A stretch of DNA of 64,000 nucleotides from the NCBI RefSeq assembly GCF_007748195.1, contig NZ_CP037920.1:1799501-1863500 (forward strand), in the 5' to 3' direction. Numbering within the stretch: the stretch's first letter is position 1; each line of letters begins with the position of its first letter. The DNA comes from Gimesia aquarii. GTDB taxonomy: Bacteria; Planctomycetota; Planctomycetia; Planctomycetales; Planctomycetaceae. Below are positions 1-8,394 of the stretch, piece after piece. A model generated the notes under the pieces. That model saw only the letters and a program-made list of their open reading frames with translations. It did not search any database and was not told the origin of the DNA. Both the position numbers and the translations under genes were made by a program.

Positions 1-1
1 A

Positions 2-553
2 CCGTTTGAAAAATTTAAAATGGTGTCAGCAGACGATGGGGATCTTGTTGCTATTATCTTTGTTTCTAATGTTGTGATAATGCACGACTTTCGTACAAAT
101 CGCAGTTGGCCTGGTAACTACGAGCGGAGAGATAATTCGGAAGACTATTTATTAGCCAAAGATTTAATCATGGAGTTTAAAGCAAAAGGAAAGATACTTC
201 ATTGTGATGCTATTATAAGATATCCTAAAAAACGCCTTCATTCGACCGATCGATAGTGGTTTGTCAGACATGAGTGGGTTGTATATGAAGGTTTAGAGGG
301 ATATCAGTTGAAAGCCCGAATGTCAGATCAAAAAGGACAGAATTATTCTCTATTTGATCTTTATTTCTCTGTGGAATATTTGGGACAAAGAAACGATAAG
401 CAATGGAAGGCACTCAATGCTCAGTGGAAAGCCGGTTGGTTAGATGTCGACACATTTGCAGTTTCGAACGATAAGTTCGGAACTCGTGTTTGGCAATATA
501 GAGAGTATGATTCCTTTGCCGAACTACCACAGCCGATTGATTCCCGCCTTTAA
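2..553 (+). pseudogene. Unrecognised gene remnant interrupted by an in-frame TAG
   Basis: One reading frame is open from the left edge of the window to a TAG at 254-256, and then stays open in the same frame through 99 further codons to a TAA at 551-553. The codons straight after the TAG read W-F-V-R-H-E-W-V-V-Y-E, so coding character does not stop there. The second half could start on its own only at a TTG at 308. The last codons (about P-Q-P-I-D-S-R-L) and the stop lie in a perfect palindrome, so the original C-terminus may be lost. I do not recognise the family; the protein is soluble, basic and rich in W, Y and F. A nonsense mutation is the simplest reading; readthrough or a sequencing error are alternatives. 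Confidence 0.5.
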
Positions 554-572
554 AGGCGGGAATCAATCGGCT
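531..572. repeat. 42-bp perfect palindrome
   Basis: Two 21-base arms (531-551 and 552-572) are exact reverse complements with no spacer; the centre is CCTTTAAAGG. It overlaps the end of the upstream reading frame and provides its stop codon. There is no T-run beyond a short TTTG, so it is not a classical intrinsic terminator, though it would fold strongly in RNA. It looks like a mobile palindromic unit or an insertion scar. Confidence 0.8.
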
Positions 573-622
573 TTGTTTACATATCAAAACAAAGAATTGC
601 AGACAGTCAACCGTAAGATACA

Positions 623-689
623 AGGGGCGGACTCGCGTGTCCGACCGCGCGGTTTGGATAGCAACGGGCGAACACATGGGTTCGCCCCT
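623..689. repeat. Two-hairpin GC-rich repeat unit
   Basis: The unit has outer arms AGGGGCG (623-629) and CGCCCCT (683-689). Inside it are a first hairpin GGGCGGAC/GTCCGACC (625-632 with 639-646, one mismatch) and a second hairpin GGGCGAAC/GTTCGCCC (666-673 with 680-687). Its base composition is much richer in GC than its surroundings. The structure resembles dispersed non-coding hairpin repeats found in many bacterial genomes; only one copy is seen here, so the repeat status is inferred. Confidence 0.55.
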
Positions 690-1482
690 ACGTGTTTACA
701 ATTGTCATTCTGAATCGTCAAATCTGTTTCCGGTGGCACCCGGTGAATTGTCACTCATAGGATTTCGTGCAGTTCGTGGTAGTATTGTTTTTTTGTTTAG
801 ATGAAAGTGTTTTGATGCTCTTTCTGCACTTCCAGATTTTCAGTTAGGGTCGCACGTCTCTATTATTTATGATTCCTGGTTGATTGTGCTCGGCAGATTC
901 TTTTGTCAGTTTCTGGTAGGTCGCTTCTTTCGCTTCGTCAGACAGGTTTTAATGACGTTTGCGGTCTCATTCACCTGCAAGTTGCTGCCTTTCCGAATGT
1001 GCTGTTCTTTAATGGTTCTGGTTTGAGAGGTAAGAGTTGTCATGGTTGTATCTTCTTTTAAACGAGAGCTCGCTGTGTTGAGTGAATCTGATCATGCCGA
1101 TCGGCACACAGGGGTCAAGAGAAGCTTATGCGCCTTAATGTCTCGGAAGTGGTATGAAATCGCGGTTTGGTTTCAATTATGGTTTCGGAAAGCGTGCTCA
1201 AAAGGAGTGACTCGATACGAGACATGGGGAACTGGTTCCCGCTCATCAGGTGAAAATCTGGAAAAAACAGCTCGTTTTCAGGTGAAGAAACTGAAGTTAT
1301 ACGTGATGTTTCGTCATCAGAAAAAAACGCCTCGCGCGCGCGAGCCAGACCACGGAGTTTCGGGAAGAGCGGGGCTGTGTCAAGCTTAGAAAGATCACTA
1401 AACAAAGAGAGCCAAAGTGAACTTCAAAAAGTCACGAGTCTGTCAAGTGCGTCTGTTTTTCTGCGGATTGTTGTGGAAAGCG
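690..1482. other. Intergenic stretch without a convincing gene
   Basis: Short reading frames exist on both strands (for example 1042-1389) but they overlap each other, have no good ribosome site and unusual composition, so I leave them out. A 14-base alternating palindrome CTCGCGCGCGCGAG lies at 1331-1344. I see nothing else I can support. Confidence 0.5.
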
Positions 1483-2463
1483 TTAAGCGGCAGAACGAGT
1501 TTCTGACAGTATCTTTTTATGAGTGTTCGCGGCATGCTGCTGGCATTTCTGGATCACATCGGCCACAAACTGTCTTGCGGTCAGGTGTTCTTTCAGGTAG
1601 CTGGAGACTTTTGTAAGTCGTGAAGAGAAGTAATAAGGGCGCAGATGATAACGGAGCGGAGTGGCTTCATTGATGACGCGCATAGTTTGATGGTAGTTGG
1701 TGGGATCGATGATCGGTTCTGATTTCTCGCTGCAAGAGAAGAGCATCTGCAGGTTGGGATCTTCTTTACTGCCGAACTGTTGTTCCAGTTTGAAACCACA
1801 ACTCTCTACTAACATTTTGAGGCTGGAAGGAGTGAAGTTATGAATGTGAGCGTAGTGAAACATTTTGCTGCGACGGGCGAAGGGCGCTGCGATGTTCGGA
1901 CACTCGACATAAAATTGCCCCGTGTCGGTGAGCATGCTGCGAATGTATTCCAGAGCCCTTCGGGGTGAATTAAAATGCTCAATGACATGCACCAGAAGTA
2001 CCAGTTCGCGACTGTGATCACGTGGTTGCTCAAACAGGTCGCCACGGACGACATCGGTGAGCAACGTTTGCTGAGAATAGTTTTGAAATCCTTCTCCCGG
2101 TTCGATTCCGCTGGCACGATGGCCATTCAATTCGAAGACTTTAACAGTACAACCAATGCCGGCACCAACCTCAAAGACTTCAGCGTTTGAATTAATATGT
2201 GGTTGCAGTTGATTAAAAATTCGTTCGCCATTTTTCCAGGCCCGCATCACGCGACGCTCTGAAGGGGTTAATTCGCCGTGATAACTCTGTCGGTATTCCG
2301 TGGCATAGTAGCGTGCGAGTTCTTCATCGGTTGGAATTTGTCCATGTGCGACAAGTCCGCATGTTTTACAAATGACCGACTCCAGAGGATTCCCGTGACG
2401 ATCTTGATTTCCGATTTTTTCAAACTTGGTACCTGAGCAAAGATCGCACTGCTTATGTTCCAT
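1483..2463 (-). CDS. Class I SAM-dependent methyltransferase with N-terminal zinc-binding knuckles
   Basis: About 326 residues. The N-terminus carries two CxxC pairs (CDLC near residue 6 and CKTC near 32), a likely zinc ribbon. The methyltransferase core follows, with the SAM-binding motif VFEVGAGIGCTV near residue 100 and HVIEHFNSP near 160, as in the Methyltransf_23 family. Such proteins often modify sugars, lipids or natural products; the substrate here is unknown. An ATG at 2463 is preferred over the GTG four codons upstream because GGTGA lies about 8 bases before it. It stands alone, divergent from pyruvate carboxylase. Family assignment is firm; the substrate is not predictable. Confidence 0.85.
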   Translation of the reverse strand: MEHKQCDLCSGTKFEKIGNQDRHGNPLESVICKTCGLVAHGQIPTDEELARYYATEYRQSYHGELTPSERRVMRAWKNGERIFNQLQPHINSNAEVFEVGAGIGCTVKVFELNGHRASGIEPGEGFQNYSQQTLLTDVVRGDLFEQPRDHSRELVLLVHVIEHFNSPRRALEYIRSMLTDTGQFYVECPNIAAPFARRSKMFHYAHIHNFTPSSLKMLVESCGFKLEQQFGSKEDPNLQMLFSCSEKSEPIIDPTNYHQTMRVINEATPLRYHLRPYYFSSRLTKVSSYLKEHLTARQFVADVIQKCQQHAANTHKKILSETRSAA

Positions 2464-2840
2464 TTCTTTCACCACTTTTTAATACCTGACTTTGAGGAAG
2501 TTCTGTCACTTTTTTGTCTGAAAAACAAGTTAACCGTAGTTGAACCGAACTAAACGGCGTGAACCCTAATCTCAGAGGGAAATCAGGTCAAGATGAATCA
2601 CTAGAAGGCGTTTTCTGATCAGAGCTTAGCGATTAATGAGACGTATCATTCAGGGACTATGATTCTTCATCTTTGAGATTTGAAGGCCCTGACTAAAATA
2701 GACTCAACAAGGACTTGGTGCATTGTGTTTCTCAAGCAAGGCATGTACTCTAGTGACGGTTTTCCTGCCTAGAAAGCCAGTCTGAATTTAACCTTAAATA
2801 AGCCTTCAAGCTAAAAGTATACAAAGAGTTAGGAGATTCC
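2464..2840. other. Divergent intergenic region, methyltransferase/pyruvate carboxylase
   Basis: This 377-base gap must hold both promoters. I see no clear sigma-70 pair, riboswitch or terminator. The only certain signal is AGGAG at 2831-2835, the ribosome site of the pyruvate carboxylase gene. Confidence 0.5.
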
Positions 2841-5800
2841 ATGTCAACGGGTAGTATCAAAAGGCTCCTCGTCGCCAATCGTAGTGAAATCGCGATCCGT
2901 ATTTTTCGAAGTACCCATGAATTGGGAATTCGAACTGTTGGCATCTACACTCACGAAGACCGTTATGCACTGCACCGAACCAAGGCAGATGAAGCTTATC
3001 AGATTGGGAAGCCTGGTCATCCGGTGAAATCGTATCTGGATATTGATGCGATTATTACTTTGGCGAAACAGAAAAAGATTGATGCGATCCATCCCGGTTA
3101 TGGATTTTTGTCGGAAAATGCCGAGTTCGCTCAAGCATGTGCTGATGCTGGAATTATTTTTGTCGGTCCCCGTGTCGAAACTTTACAACAACTGGGCGAT
3201 AAAATTTCTGCCCGTAAGATTGCTGACAAAGCAGGTGTTCCCGTTCTGGGGGGAAGTGGCGAAGCGATTACCGATGCCGCCTCAGGTCGAAAGACGGCAC
3301 AGAGTATCGGTTTCCCCATTATTCTGAAAGCCGCCCATGGTGGCGGTGGTCGCGGAATGCGTGTGGTTCAGGACGAAAAGGAATTTGATGCTGCCTTTGA
3401 ACAGGCACGTAGCGAATCTCTGTCTGCCTTTGGTAGTCCTGATGTCTTTGTGGAAAAGTTCATCTCCCGTGCACGTCATATCGAAGTACAGTTACTAGGG
3501 GATAAACATGGTAACCTCGTGCATCTTTATGAACGTGATTGTTCAGTTCAAAGACGCCACCAGAAAGTGGTGGAAATTGCACCTGCTCCCAACATCGATC
3601 CCGATGTCAGAATGGCACTCTGTGATGCTGCTTTGAAGATTGGTCAAAGTGTAGATTATGAATGTGCGGGAACGGTGGAATTCCTTCTGGATGCCGACAC
3701 GAATGAATTCTACTTCATCGAAGTGAATCCACGGATTCAGGTTGAGCATACGGTGACTGAGGAAGTGACCGGAATTGACATTGTGAAATCACAAATCTTG
3801 ATTGCACAGGGGACGCCTCTCGCAGATCCTGAAATCAAAATTAATTCACAAGAAGAAATTGAAACGAACGGATTTGCGATTCAATGTCGTGTGACGACTG
3901 AAGATCCCACGAACAATTTCATGCCCGACTACGGACGAGTTGCGCATTATCGGTCTGCCAGCGGCATGGGAGTGCGTCTGGATGCAGGAACCGCATTCTC
4001 CGGAGCGATGGTGTTTCCTTATTATGATTCGTTGTTAGTCAAGGTCACGATTTGGGCACGGACATTTAAAGTGGCCAGTGCGCGCATCGAACGTTGCTTG
4101 CAGGAATTTCGAATTCGCGGTGTGAAAACGAATATCCCCTTCGTTTTGAAGCTGATTACGCATCCGACATTTATCAACGGAGACTGTTATACGCGTTTTA
4201 TTGATGAGACACCGGAATTGTTTGATTTTCCTCAGCGGCATGACCGTGCTACGAAACTTCTGACATATCTGGCAGAAACAATCGTCAATGGCAATCCATT
4301 GGTCAAGGATCGTCCTAAAGCAAAGCGTCGTAAAGCAGCTCCGATTCCTGCTTACAACAAGAAACAGGCGTCGCCTCCAGATGGTATGAAACAGAAATTA
4401 CAGGAACTGGGAGCAGAGAAATTCAGTAAGTGGATTCTGGAACAAAAGCCGCTACTGTTGACAGATACTTCCTTCCGCGATGCACATCAATCATTGTATG
4501 CGACCCGGTTTCGTACGCATGATATGCTACAGATTGCAGATGTCTACGCACATAATTGCCCGGAATTGTTCTCGCTGGAAATGTGGGGTGGTGCTACATT
4601 TGATACCTCTATGCGATTTCTGAAAGAAAGTCCGTGGCAACGCCTGGCGGAGATGCGAACCCGGGTGCCCAATATTTTGTTTCAAATGTTGATTCGTGCG
4701 TCGAGTGCCGTCGGTTATACCAACTATCCAGACAACGTTGTACGTGCGTTTGTGAAAGAAGCTGCCGCCGCAGGCATTGATGTGTTTCGCGTGTTTGACG
4801 CGTTGAACTGGGTTCCCAACATGAAAGTCGCTATGGAAGAGGTCCAGAAGAGTGGCGCCATCTGCGAGGCCAGTATTTGTTACACCGGCGATATTTTAGA
4901 CTCATCCAAGACGAAGTATGATTTGAAATACTACGTTAACATGGCCAAAGAACTGGAAAACATGGGTGCGCATATTCTTGCTATTAAAGATATGGCTGGA
5001 CTCTGTAAACCTTATGCGGCCCAATTACTGGTCAAAACATTGAAAGAAGAAATCGGCATTCCCATCCACTTCCATACACATGATACAGGTGGTGGTCAGG
5101 CTGCTTCGATTTTGAAAGCAGCAGAAGCGGGCCTGGATATTGCCGATGGCGCTGTCCCCTCCATGTCAGGAGGGACCTCACAGCCAAATCTCAATACGGT
5201 GATTGAAGCGCAGCGATTCTCAGACCATCAGCCAACTGTTGATGTGCATCAACTGGATGAAATTTCGGAGTACTGGCGCGCCACTCGGAACTTCTATTCT
5301 GCATTCGAAAGTCCTGTACTTCCTGCGGGCGCGAATTTATACGAACATCAAATGCCCGGTGGTCAATATACAAACCTCTTGCAACAGGCCCAGTCTCTGG
5401 GATTGGGTGATCGCTGGTCTGAAGTCTGCCATGTTTATGCGGAAGTGAATCAGCTTTTGGGTGATATTGTCAAAGTGACCCCCACTTCCAAAGCCGTTGG
5501 TGATATGGCGTTGTTCCTGGTTGCTAATGATCTGAGTTGCGATGATGTTGTGAAAGGTGATCGAGAGCTGGCGTTTCCGGAGTCGGTACTTGATTTAGTC
5601 AGTGGCCGCATGGGTCAGACACCTGGCGGTTTTCCGGAAGACATTCAGAAACAGATTTTGCGAGGCGAAAAGCCGTTAACCGAACGACCGGGAAGTATTT
5701 TGCCACCGGCCGATTTTGAAGAAGCGGCAAAACAGGTGCAGGAATTTGTGAATCATACTCCCACCGATCAAGACGTTATTTCTTATCTGCTGTACCCGAA

Positions 5801-6293
5801 GGTGTTCGAAGATTTTATGAAGCATCAGGAAGCCTATTTTGATACGAGTGGCTTGCCTACGTATGCTTTCTTTGACGGGATGGAGCCGGAAGAAGAAATC
5901 ATGGTTGATATTGCACCTGGGAAAACTTTGATCCTCAAATTCTTGGCTGTCGGGAAACCACAGACTGACGGATGCCGCACTGTCTTCTTTGAATTGAATG
6001 GTCAGCCGCGCGAAGTGATCATTGTCGATAAATCTTTGAAACCACAAGATGAATCGAGACGCAAAGCAGATCAATCCGATCCAAAACAAATCGGAGCAAC
6101 AATGCCGGGAGTTGTTGTTTCGCTGGCAGTCAAAGTTGGCAGCAAGGTTAAAGCCGGCGATCAATTGTTGATGCTGGAAGCAATGAAAATGCAAACCAGT
6201 GTTATTTCTGAACAGGATGGAGAGGTCAGTCAGATTCTGGTTGAACCTGGTACACAAGTGGAGTCTGGTGACTTATTGATCATGTTAGACTAA
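2841..6293 (+). CDS. pyc: Pyruvate carboxylase
   Basis: A single 1150-residue chain, the full length of bacterial pyruvate carboxylases. It makes oxaloacetate from pyruvate, bicarbonate and ATP and so refills the TCA cycle in the cytoplasm. Order of domains: biotin carboxylase (about 1-460, with the ATP-grasp loop GGGGRGMRV near 166), HMG-CoA-lyase-like carboxyltransferase (about 535-820; TDTSFRDAHQS, HFHTHDTGG), the conserved PYC domain, and a C-terminal biotinyl domain with EAMKM, whose Lys1116 is the biotin attachment site. ATG at 2841 follows AGGAG. It is monocistronic as far as seen. No anomaly. Confidence 0.97.
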   Translation: MSTGSIKRLLVANRSEIAIRIFRSTHELGIRTVGIYTHEDRYALHRTKADEAYQIGKPGHPVKSYLDIDAIITLAKQKKIDAIHPGYGFLSENAEFAQACADAGIIFVGPRVETLQQLGDKISARKIADKAGVPVLGGSGEAITDAASGRKTAQSIGFPIILKAAHGGGGRGMRVVQDEKEFDAAFEQARSESLSAFGSPDVFVEKFISRARHIEVQLLGDKHGNLVHLYERDCSVQRRHQKVVEIAPAPNIDPDVRMALCDAALKIGQSVDYECAGTVEFLLDADTNEFYFIEVNPRIQVEHTVTEEVTGIDIVKSQILIAQGTPLADPEIKINSQEEIETNGFAIQCRVTTEDPTNNFMPDYGRVAHYRSASGMGVRLDAGTAFSGAMVFPYYDSLLVKVTIWARTFKVASARIERCLQEFRIRGVKTNIPFVLKLITHPTFINGDCYTRFIDETPELFDFPQRHDRATKLLTYLAETIVNGNPLVKDRPKAKRRKAAPIPAYNKKQASPPDGMKQKLQELGAEKFSKWILEQKPLLLTDTSFRDAHQSLYATRFRTHDMLQIADVYAHNCPELFSLEMWGGATFDTSMRFLKESPWQRLAEMRTRVPNILFQMLIRASSAVGYTNYPDNVVRAFVKEAAAAGIDVFRVFDALNWVPNMKVAMEEVQKSGAICEASICYTGDILDSSKTKYDLKYYVNMAKELENMGAHILAIKDMAGLCKPYAAQLLVKTLKEEIGIPIHFHTHDTGGGQAASILKAAEAGLDIADGAVPSMSGGTSQPNLNTVIEAQRFSDHQPTVDVHQLDEISEYWRATRNFYSAFESPVLPAGANLYEHQMPGGQYTNLLQQAQSLGLGDRWSEVCHVYAEVNQLLGDIVKVTPTSKAVGDMALFLVANDLSCDDVVKGDRELAFPESVLDLVSGRMGQTPGGFPEDIQKQILRGEKPLTERPGSILPPADFEEAAKQVQEFVNHTPTDQDVISYLLYPKVFEDFMKHQEAYFDTSGLPTYAFFDGMEPEEEIMVDIAPGKTLILKFLAVGKPQTDGCRTVFFELNGQPREVIIVDKSLKPQDESRRKADQSDPKQIGATMPGVVVSLAVKVGSKVKAGDQLLMLEAMKMQTSVISEQDGEVSQILVEPGTQVESGDLLIMLD

Positions 6294-6644
6294 ATTCGCG
6301 TTTATGCATGTAAAGTAAAACCCTCCATCGCGATCTTGATTGGAAAACATGTGAGAGATTTTGAGCAGGTATTTCCCTCATCATGTTGCAATTGATTTAA
6401 AGATTTTTAGCCTATTTATCCTAAATATACCATCGTTCCGCAAAGCAGTTTCTTCTCTCTAGAAACAGGTTACATTTTGCCTTTAGAGACGAGAGAAATT
6501 CAATGCTGGCTTAAATCTTCGCCGATAGATTAGTTAGCAGGTCATCCATCTCAGGCCTTGGTTTAACGATTATCTTCTGTAAACCATGCATTAGAACAGT
6601 ATTACTTGGGTCATATTCTATCAAGCAGTCGGAGTACTTGGCGA
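6294..6644. other. Intergenic gap after pyc
   Basis: About 350 bases of AT-rich sequence. No hairpin with a T-run follows pyc, and no gene or recognisable RNA is visible. Confidence 0.4.
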
Positions 6645-6932
6645 ATGAGTGGAGCGAGTCAGTCGGTTAATCCCCCCCATTTTGTTATCTCTAGTGAGGG
6701 AGAGATCCTGGGAGAAGATACGCCCGAAAATCAGGAACTAGTTCGACGAGTCGTCGCTTGTGTGAATGCCTGTGATGGAATTACCACAGAAGAGCTTGAA
6801 AATGGCATTATTAACGACATGCGGAATGCCATTGCTCAGGCAGCTCCTTTACTCCAGGAACGGAGTCAGATGACGGAACTGCTTCAAAGAGAAATACGAG
6901 CTGAACTCGCTTCCCGGAAAAAAAATAGCTAG
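6645..6932 (+). CDS. Small protein of unknown function
   Basis: About 95 residues from the ATG at 6645, which has GGAG ten bases upstream; a TTG 39 bases earlier is possible but has a worse context. The sequence is soluble and acidic in the middle, with a segment VVACVNACDGITTEELENG followed by a helix rich in Q, E and L. No transmembrane segment or signal peptide is present. I do not recognise the family. It converges on the lectin-like gene 6956-7654, 23 bases away, with only a 5-bp hairpin between the stops. Confidence 0.6.
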   Translation: MSGASQSVNPPHFVISSEGEILGEDTPENQELVRRVVACVNACDGITTEELENGIINDMRNAIAQAAPLLQERSQMTELLQREIRAELASRKKNS

Positions 6933-6955
6933 TTCAGATTTCTCTCACCGAGAAT

Positions 6956-7654
6956 TCAATTTGAGTTTCGCCTGATAAATCCACTAATACGAACTTTTAT
7001 TTTTCCTGTCGAACGATGACCTGCAGGTAAATTTAGCCCAATCATTAATAGACCATCCTCTTTTGGTACATATTCTACTTTGTTACCAATTTTAAATGGT
7101 CTGCTCATTTTGGGTTTCCCTTTTTCTTTGGAAACCACAATTCCCATCAGAGCGCCAGCGGGGATTCCTTTCGCCAGTTCTTTCATCGGCGTTTCATCTG
7201 GTAAGCCTTCTACGCCTACCTTGAGATCGGTAATAAAGTTATAGGTTCCTGTAGCTTGAATGCGAACGGTTTTCCCTTTCGCGACGAATCCGGCAGGGGT
7301 ACTCCAGTTACGAGAAACATCGATATCAAAATCAGATGAATTGGATGTCATCAGCTTTTCGTTAAGCTGCTTGATCATCTCTTTAACACCAGGCACATCT
7401 TTTTTGATCGTCAGAATCGACTCTAGCATCTTGCGTGAACTCTCATAGTCTCCCGCATCAGAGTATTTCTTGGCGATGTCGGCAGACTGTCTGATAAATG
7501 CGTCACGAACTTTATCTGCCTGCAAATTAATTTGCTTGACATTCATTTTTTTAGAGGAAGATTGTGCGTAGGAGGCTTGAACTGTAATGAACGATGCAAT
7601 CAAACTTCCTATGACAAAACATGATGTTCGGCAGAGATTTCTAGATATTAACAC
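6956..7654 (-). CDS. Secreted protein with a C-terminal PA-IL-like lectin domain
   Basis: 232 residues starting at a GTG with AAGGA 8 bases upstream. An N-terminal signal peptide ends near SYAQ (about residue 31). Residues 35-105 are helical and read like a tetratricopeptide-type region (KKYSDAGDYESSRKMLESIL). The C-terminal 125 residues show the order of the PA-IL galactose-lectin jelly roll: an opening beta strand, V-G-V-E-G-L-P, then PAGALMGIV, PFKIGN, and a final G-L-L-M-I-G-L-N-L with a closing K-I-K-V-R-I. In PA-IL this fold binds calcium and galactose; the usual Asp/Asn calcium ligands near the end are not obvious here (N-L-P-A-G-H), so sugar binding is uncertain. Envelope or periplasmic location is inferred. 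Confidence 0.65.
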   Translation of the reverse strand: MLISRNLCRTSCFVIGSLIASFITVQASYAQSSSKKMNVKQINLQADKVRDAFIRQSADIAKKYSDAGDYESSRKMLESILTIKKDVPGVKEMIKQLNEKLMTSNSSDFDIDVSRNWSTPAGFVAKGKTVRIQATGTYNFITDLKVGVEGLPDETPMKELAKGIPAGALMGIVVSKEKGKPKMSRPFKIGNKVEYVPKEDGLLMIGLNLPAGHRSTGKIKVRISGFIRRNSN

Positions 7655-7776
7655 GTTACTTTTCCTTGTTCACCCAAAATTATATTTGTGCCTTATTCTA
7701 TTATGATCGGTGAGTCTTAGCATTCGCAATGAGATTTTTGCTTTCAGACTCTCTTGCAGGCAAATCCATAACAGGC

Positions 7777-8124
7777 TTAACCGGGTGGCCAACTCATCGC
7801 ACGACCCCCTAATAAATGCAGATGCAGATGATCAACTGTTTGGCCTCCTTCTGTGCCGGTATTGACGATCATACGATATCCATTTTCGAGTCCGAGTATC
7901 TTTGCTACCTCTCCGACAGTTAGTATCAAATGACCAACCAGTTCCTGATCTTCAGATTTCAGATGAGCCATCGAAGGAATTTCCCGTTTGGGAATCACAA
8001 GCACATGCGTGGGAGCCTGCGGGTTCACATCCTTAAATGCCAAACATAATTCGTCTTCATAAATAATCTCAGCTGGAATTTCCTGGTCGATAATTTTCTT
8101 GAAAATCGTTTTCTCACCAGTCAT
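7777..8124 (-). CDS. HIT-family nucleotide-binding protein (HinT type)
   Basis: 115 residues, the normal length for HinT. The histidine triad is complete: VDHLHLHLLGGR close to the C-terminus, with the usual N-terminal FKKIIDQEIPA and HVLVIPKREI. HinT proteins hydrolyse purine nucleoside phosphoramidates and aminoacyl-adenylates in the cytoplasm. The ATG at 8124 is preceded by AAGGATG. It stands 270 bases downstream of the Nramp-like gene on the same strand and is probably a separate unit. Confidence 0.93.
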   Translation of the reverse strand: MTGEKTIFKKIIDQEIPAEIIYEDELCLAFKDVNPQAPTHVLVIPKREIPSMAHLKSEDQELVGHLILTVGEVAKILGLENGYRMIVNTGTEGGQTVDHLHLHLLGGRAMSWPPG

Positions 8125-8394
8125 TTAACCTACATCCTTTCTGTTTCATTCGACGCTTTTTTGAATTTCTACAAGAAAAACAAGTAAAAAGAGCGTCTCG
8201 TTTACCAATCGGTTTATGACGTCGTGACGATCAACTGGCTTAGATTATAGCGAATGCCGATTTGATTCACATCAGCAATAAGCTTCCATTTTAGATGAAT
8301 GATTTCCTTCGTTTCATTTCGAAGTAGTCATCAATCTCAGCGTAAAAACGACAGCGTATTTTAAATATGGGTATGACTACTCTTGAATGTAACA

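Noticed and set aside
1331-1344. Alternating CG palindrome as a Z-DNA or regulatory site
   Set aside because: It is only 14 bases long in non-coding sequence with no gene nearby to regulate; no support for function.
1042-1389. 115-codon frame with low-complexity, basic C-terminus
   Set aside because: It overlaps a 96-codon frame on the other strand, has no ribosome site and reads through an alternating CG palindrome; composition is not like its neighbours.
5676-6257. 193-codon minus-strand frame inside pyruvate carboxylase
   Set aside because: It lies wholly inside a gene with complete family motifs on the plus strand and is a shadow frame.
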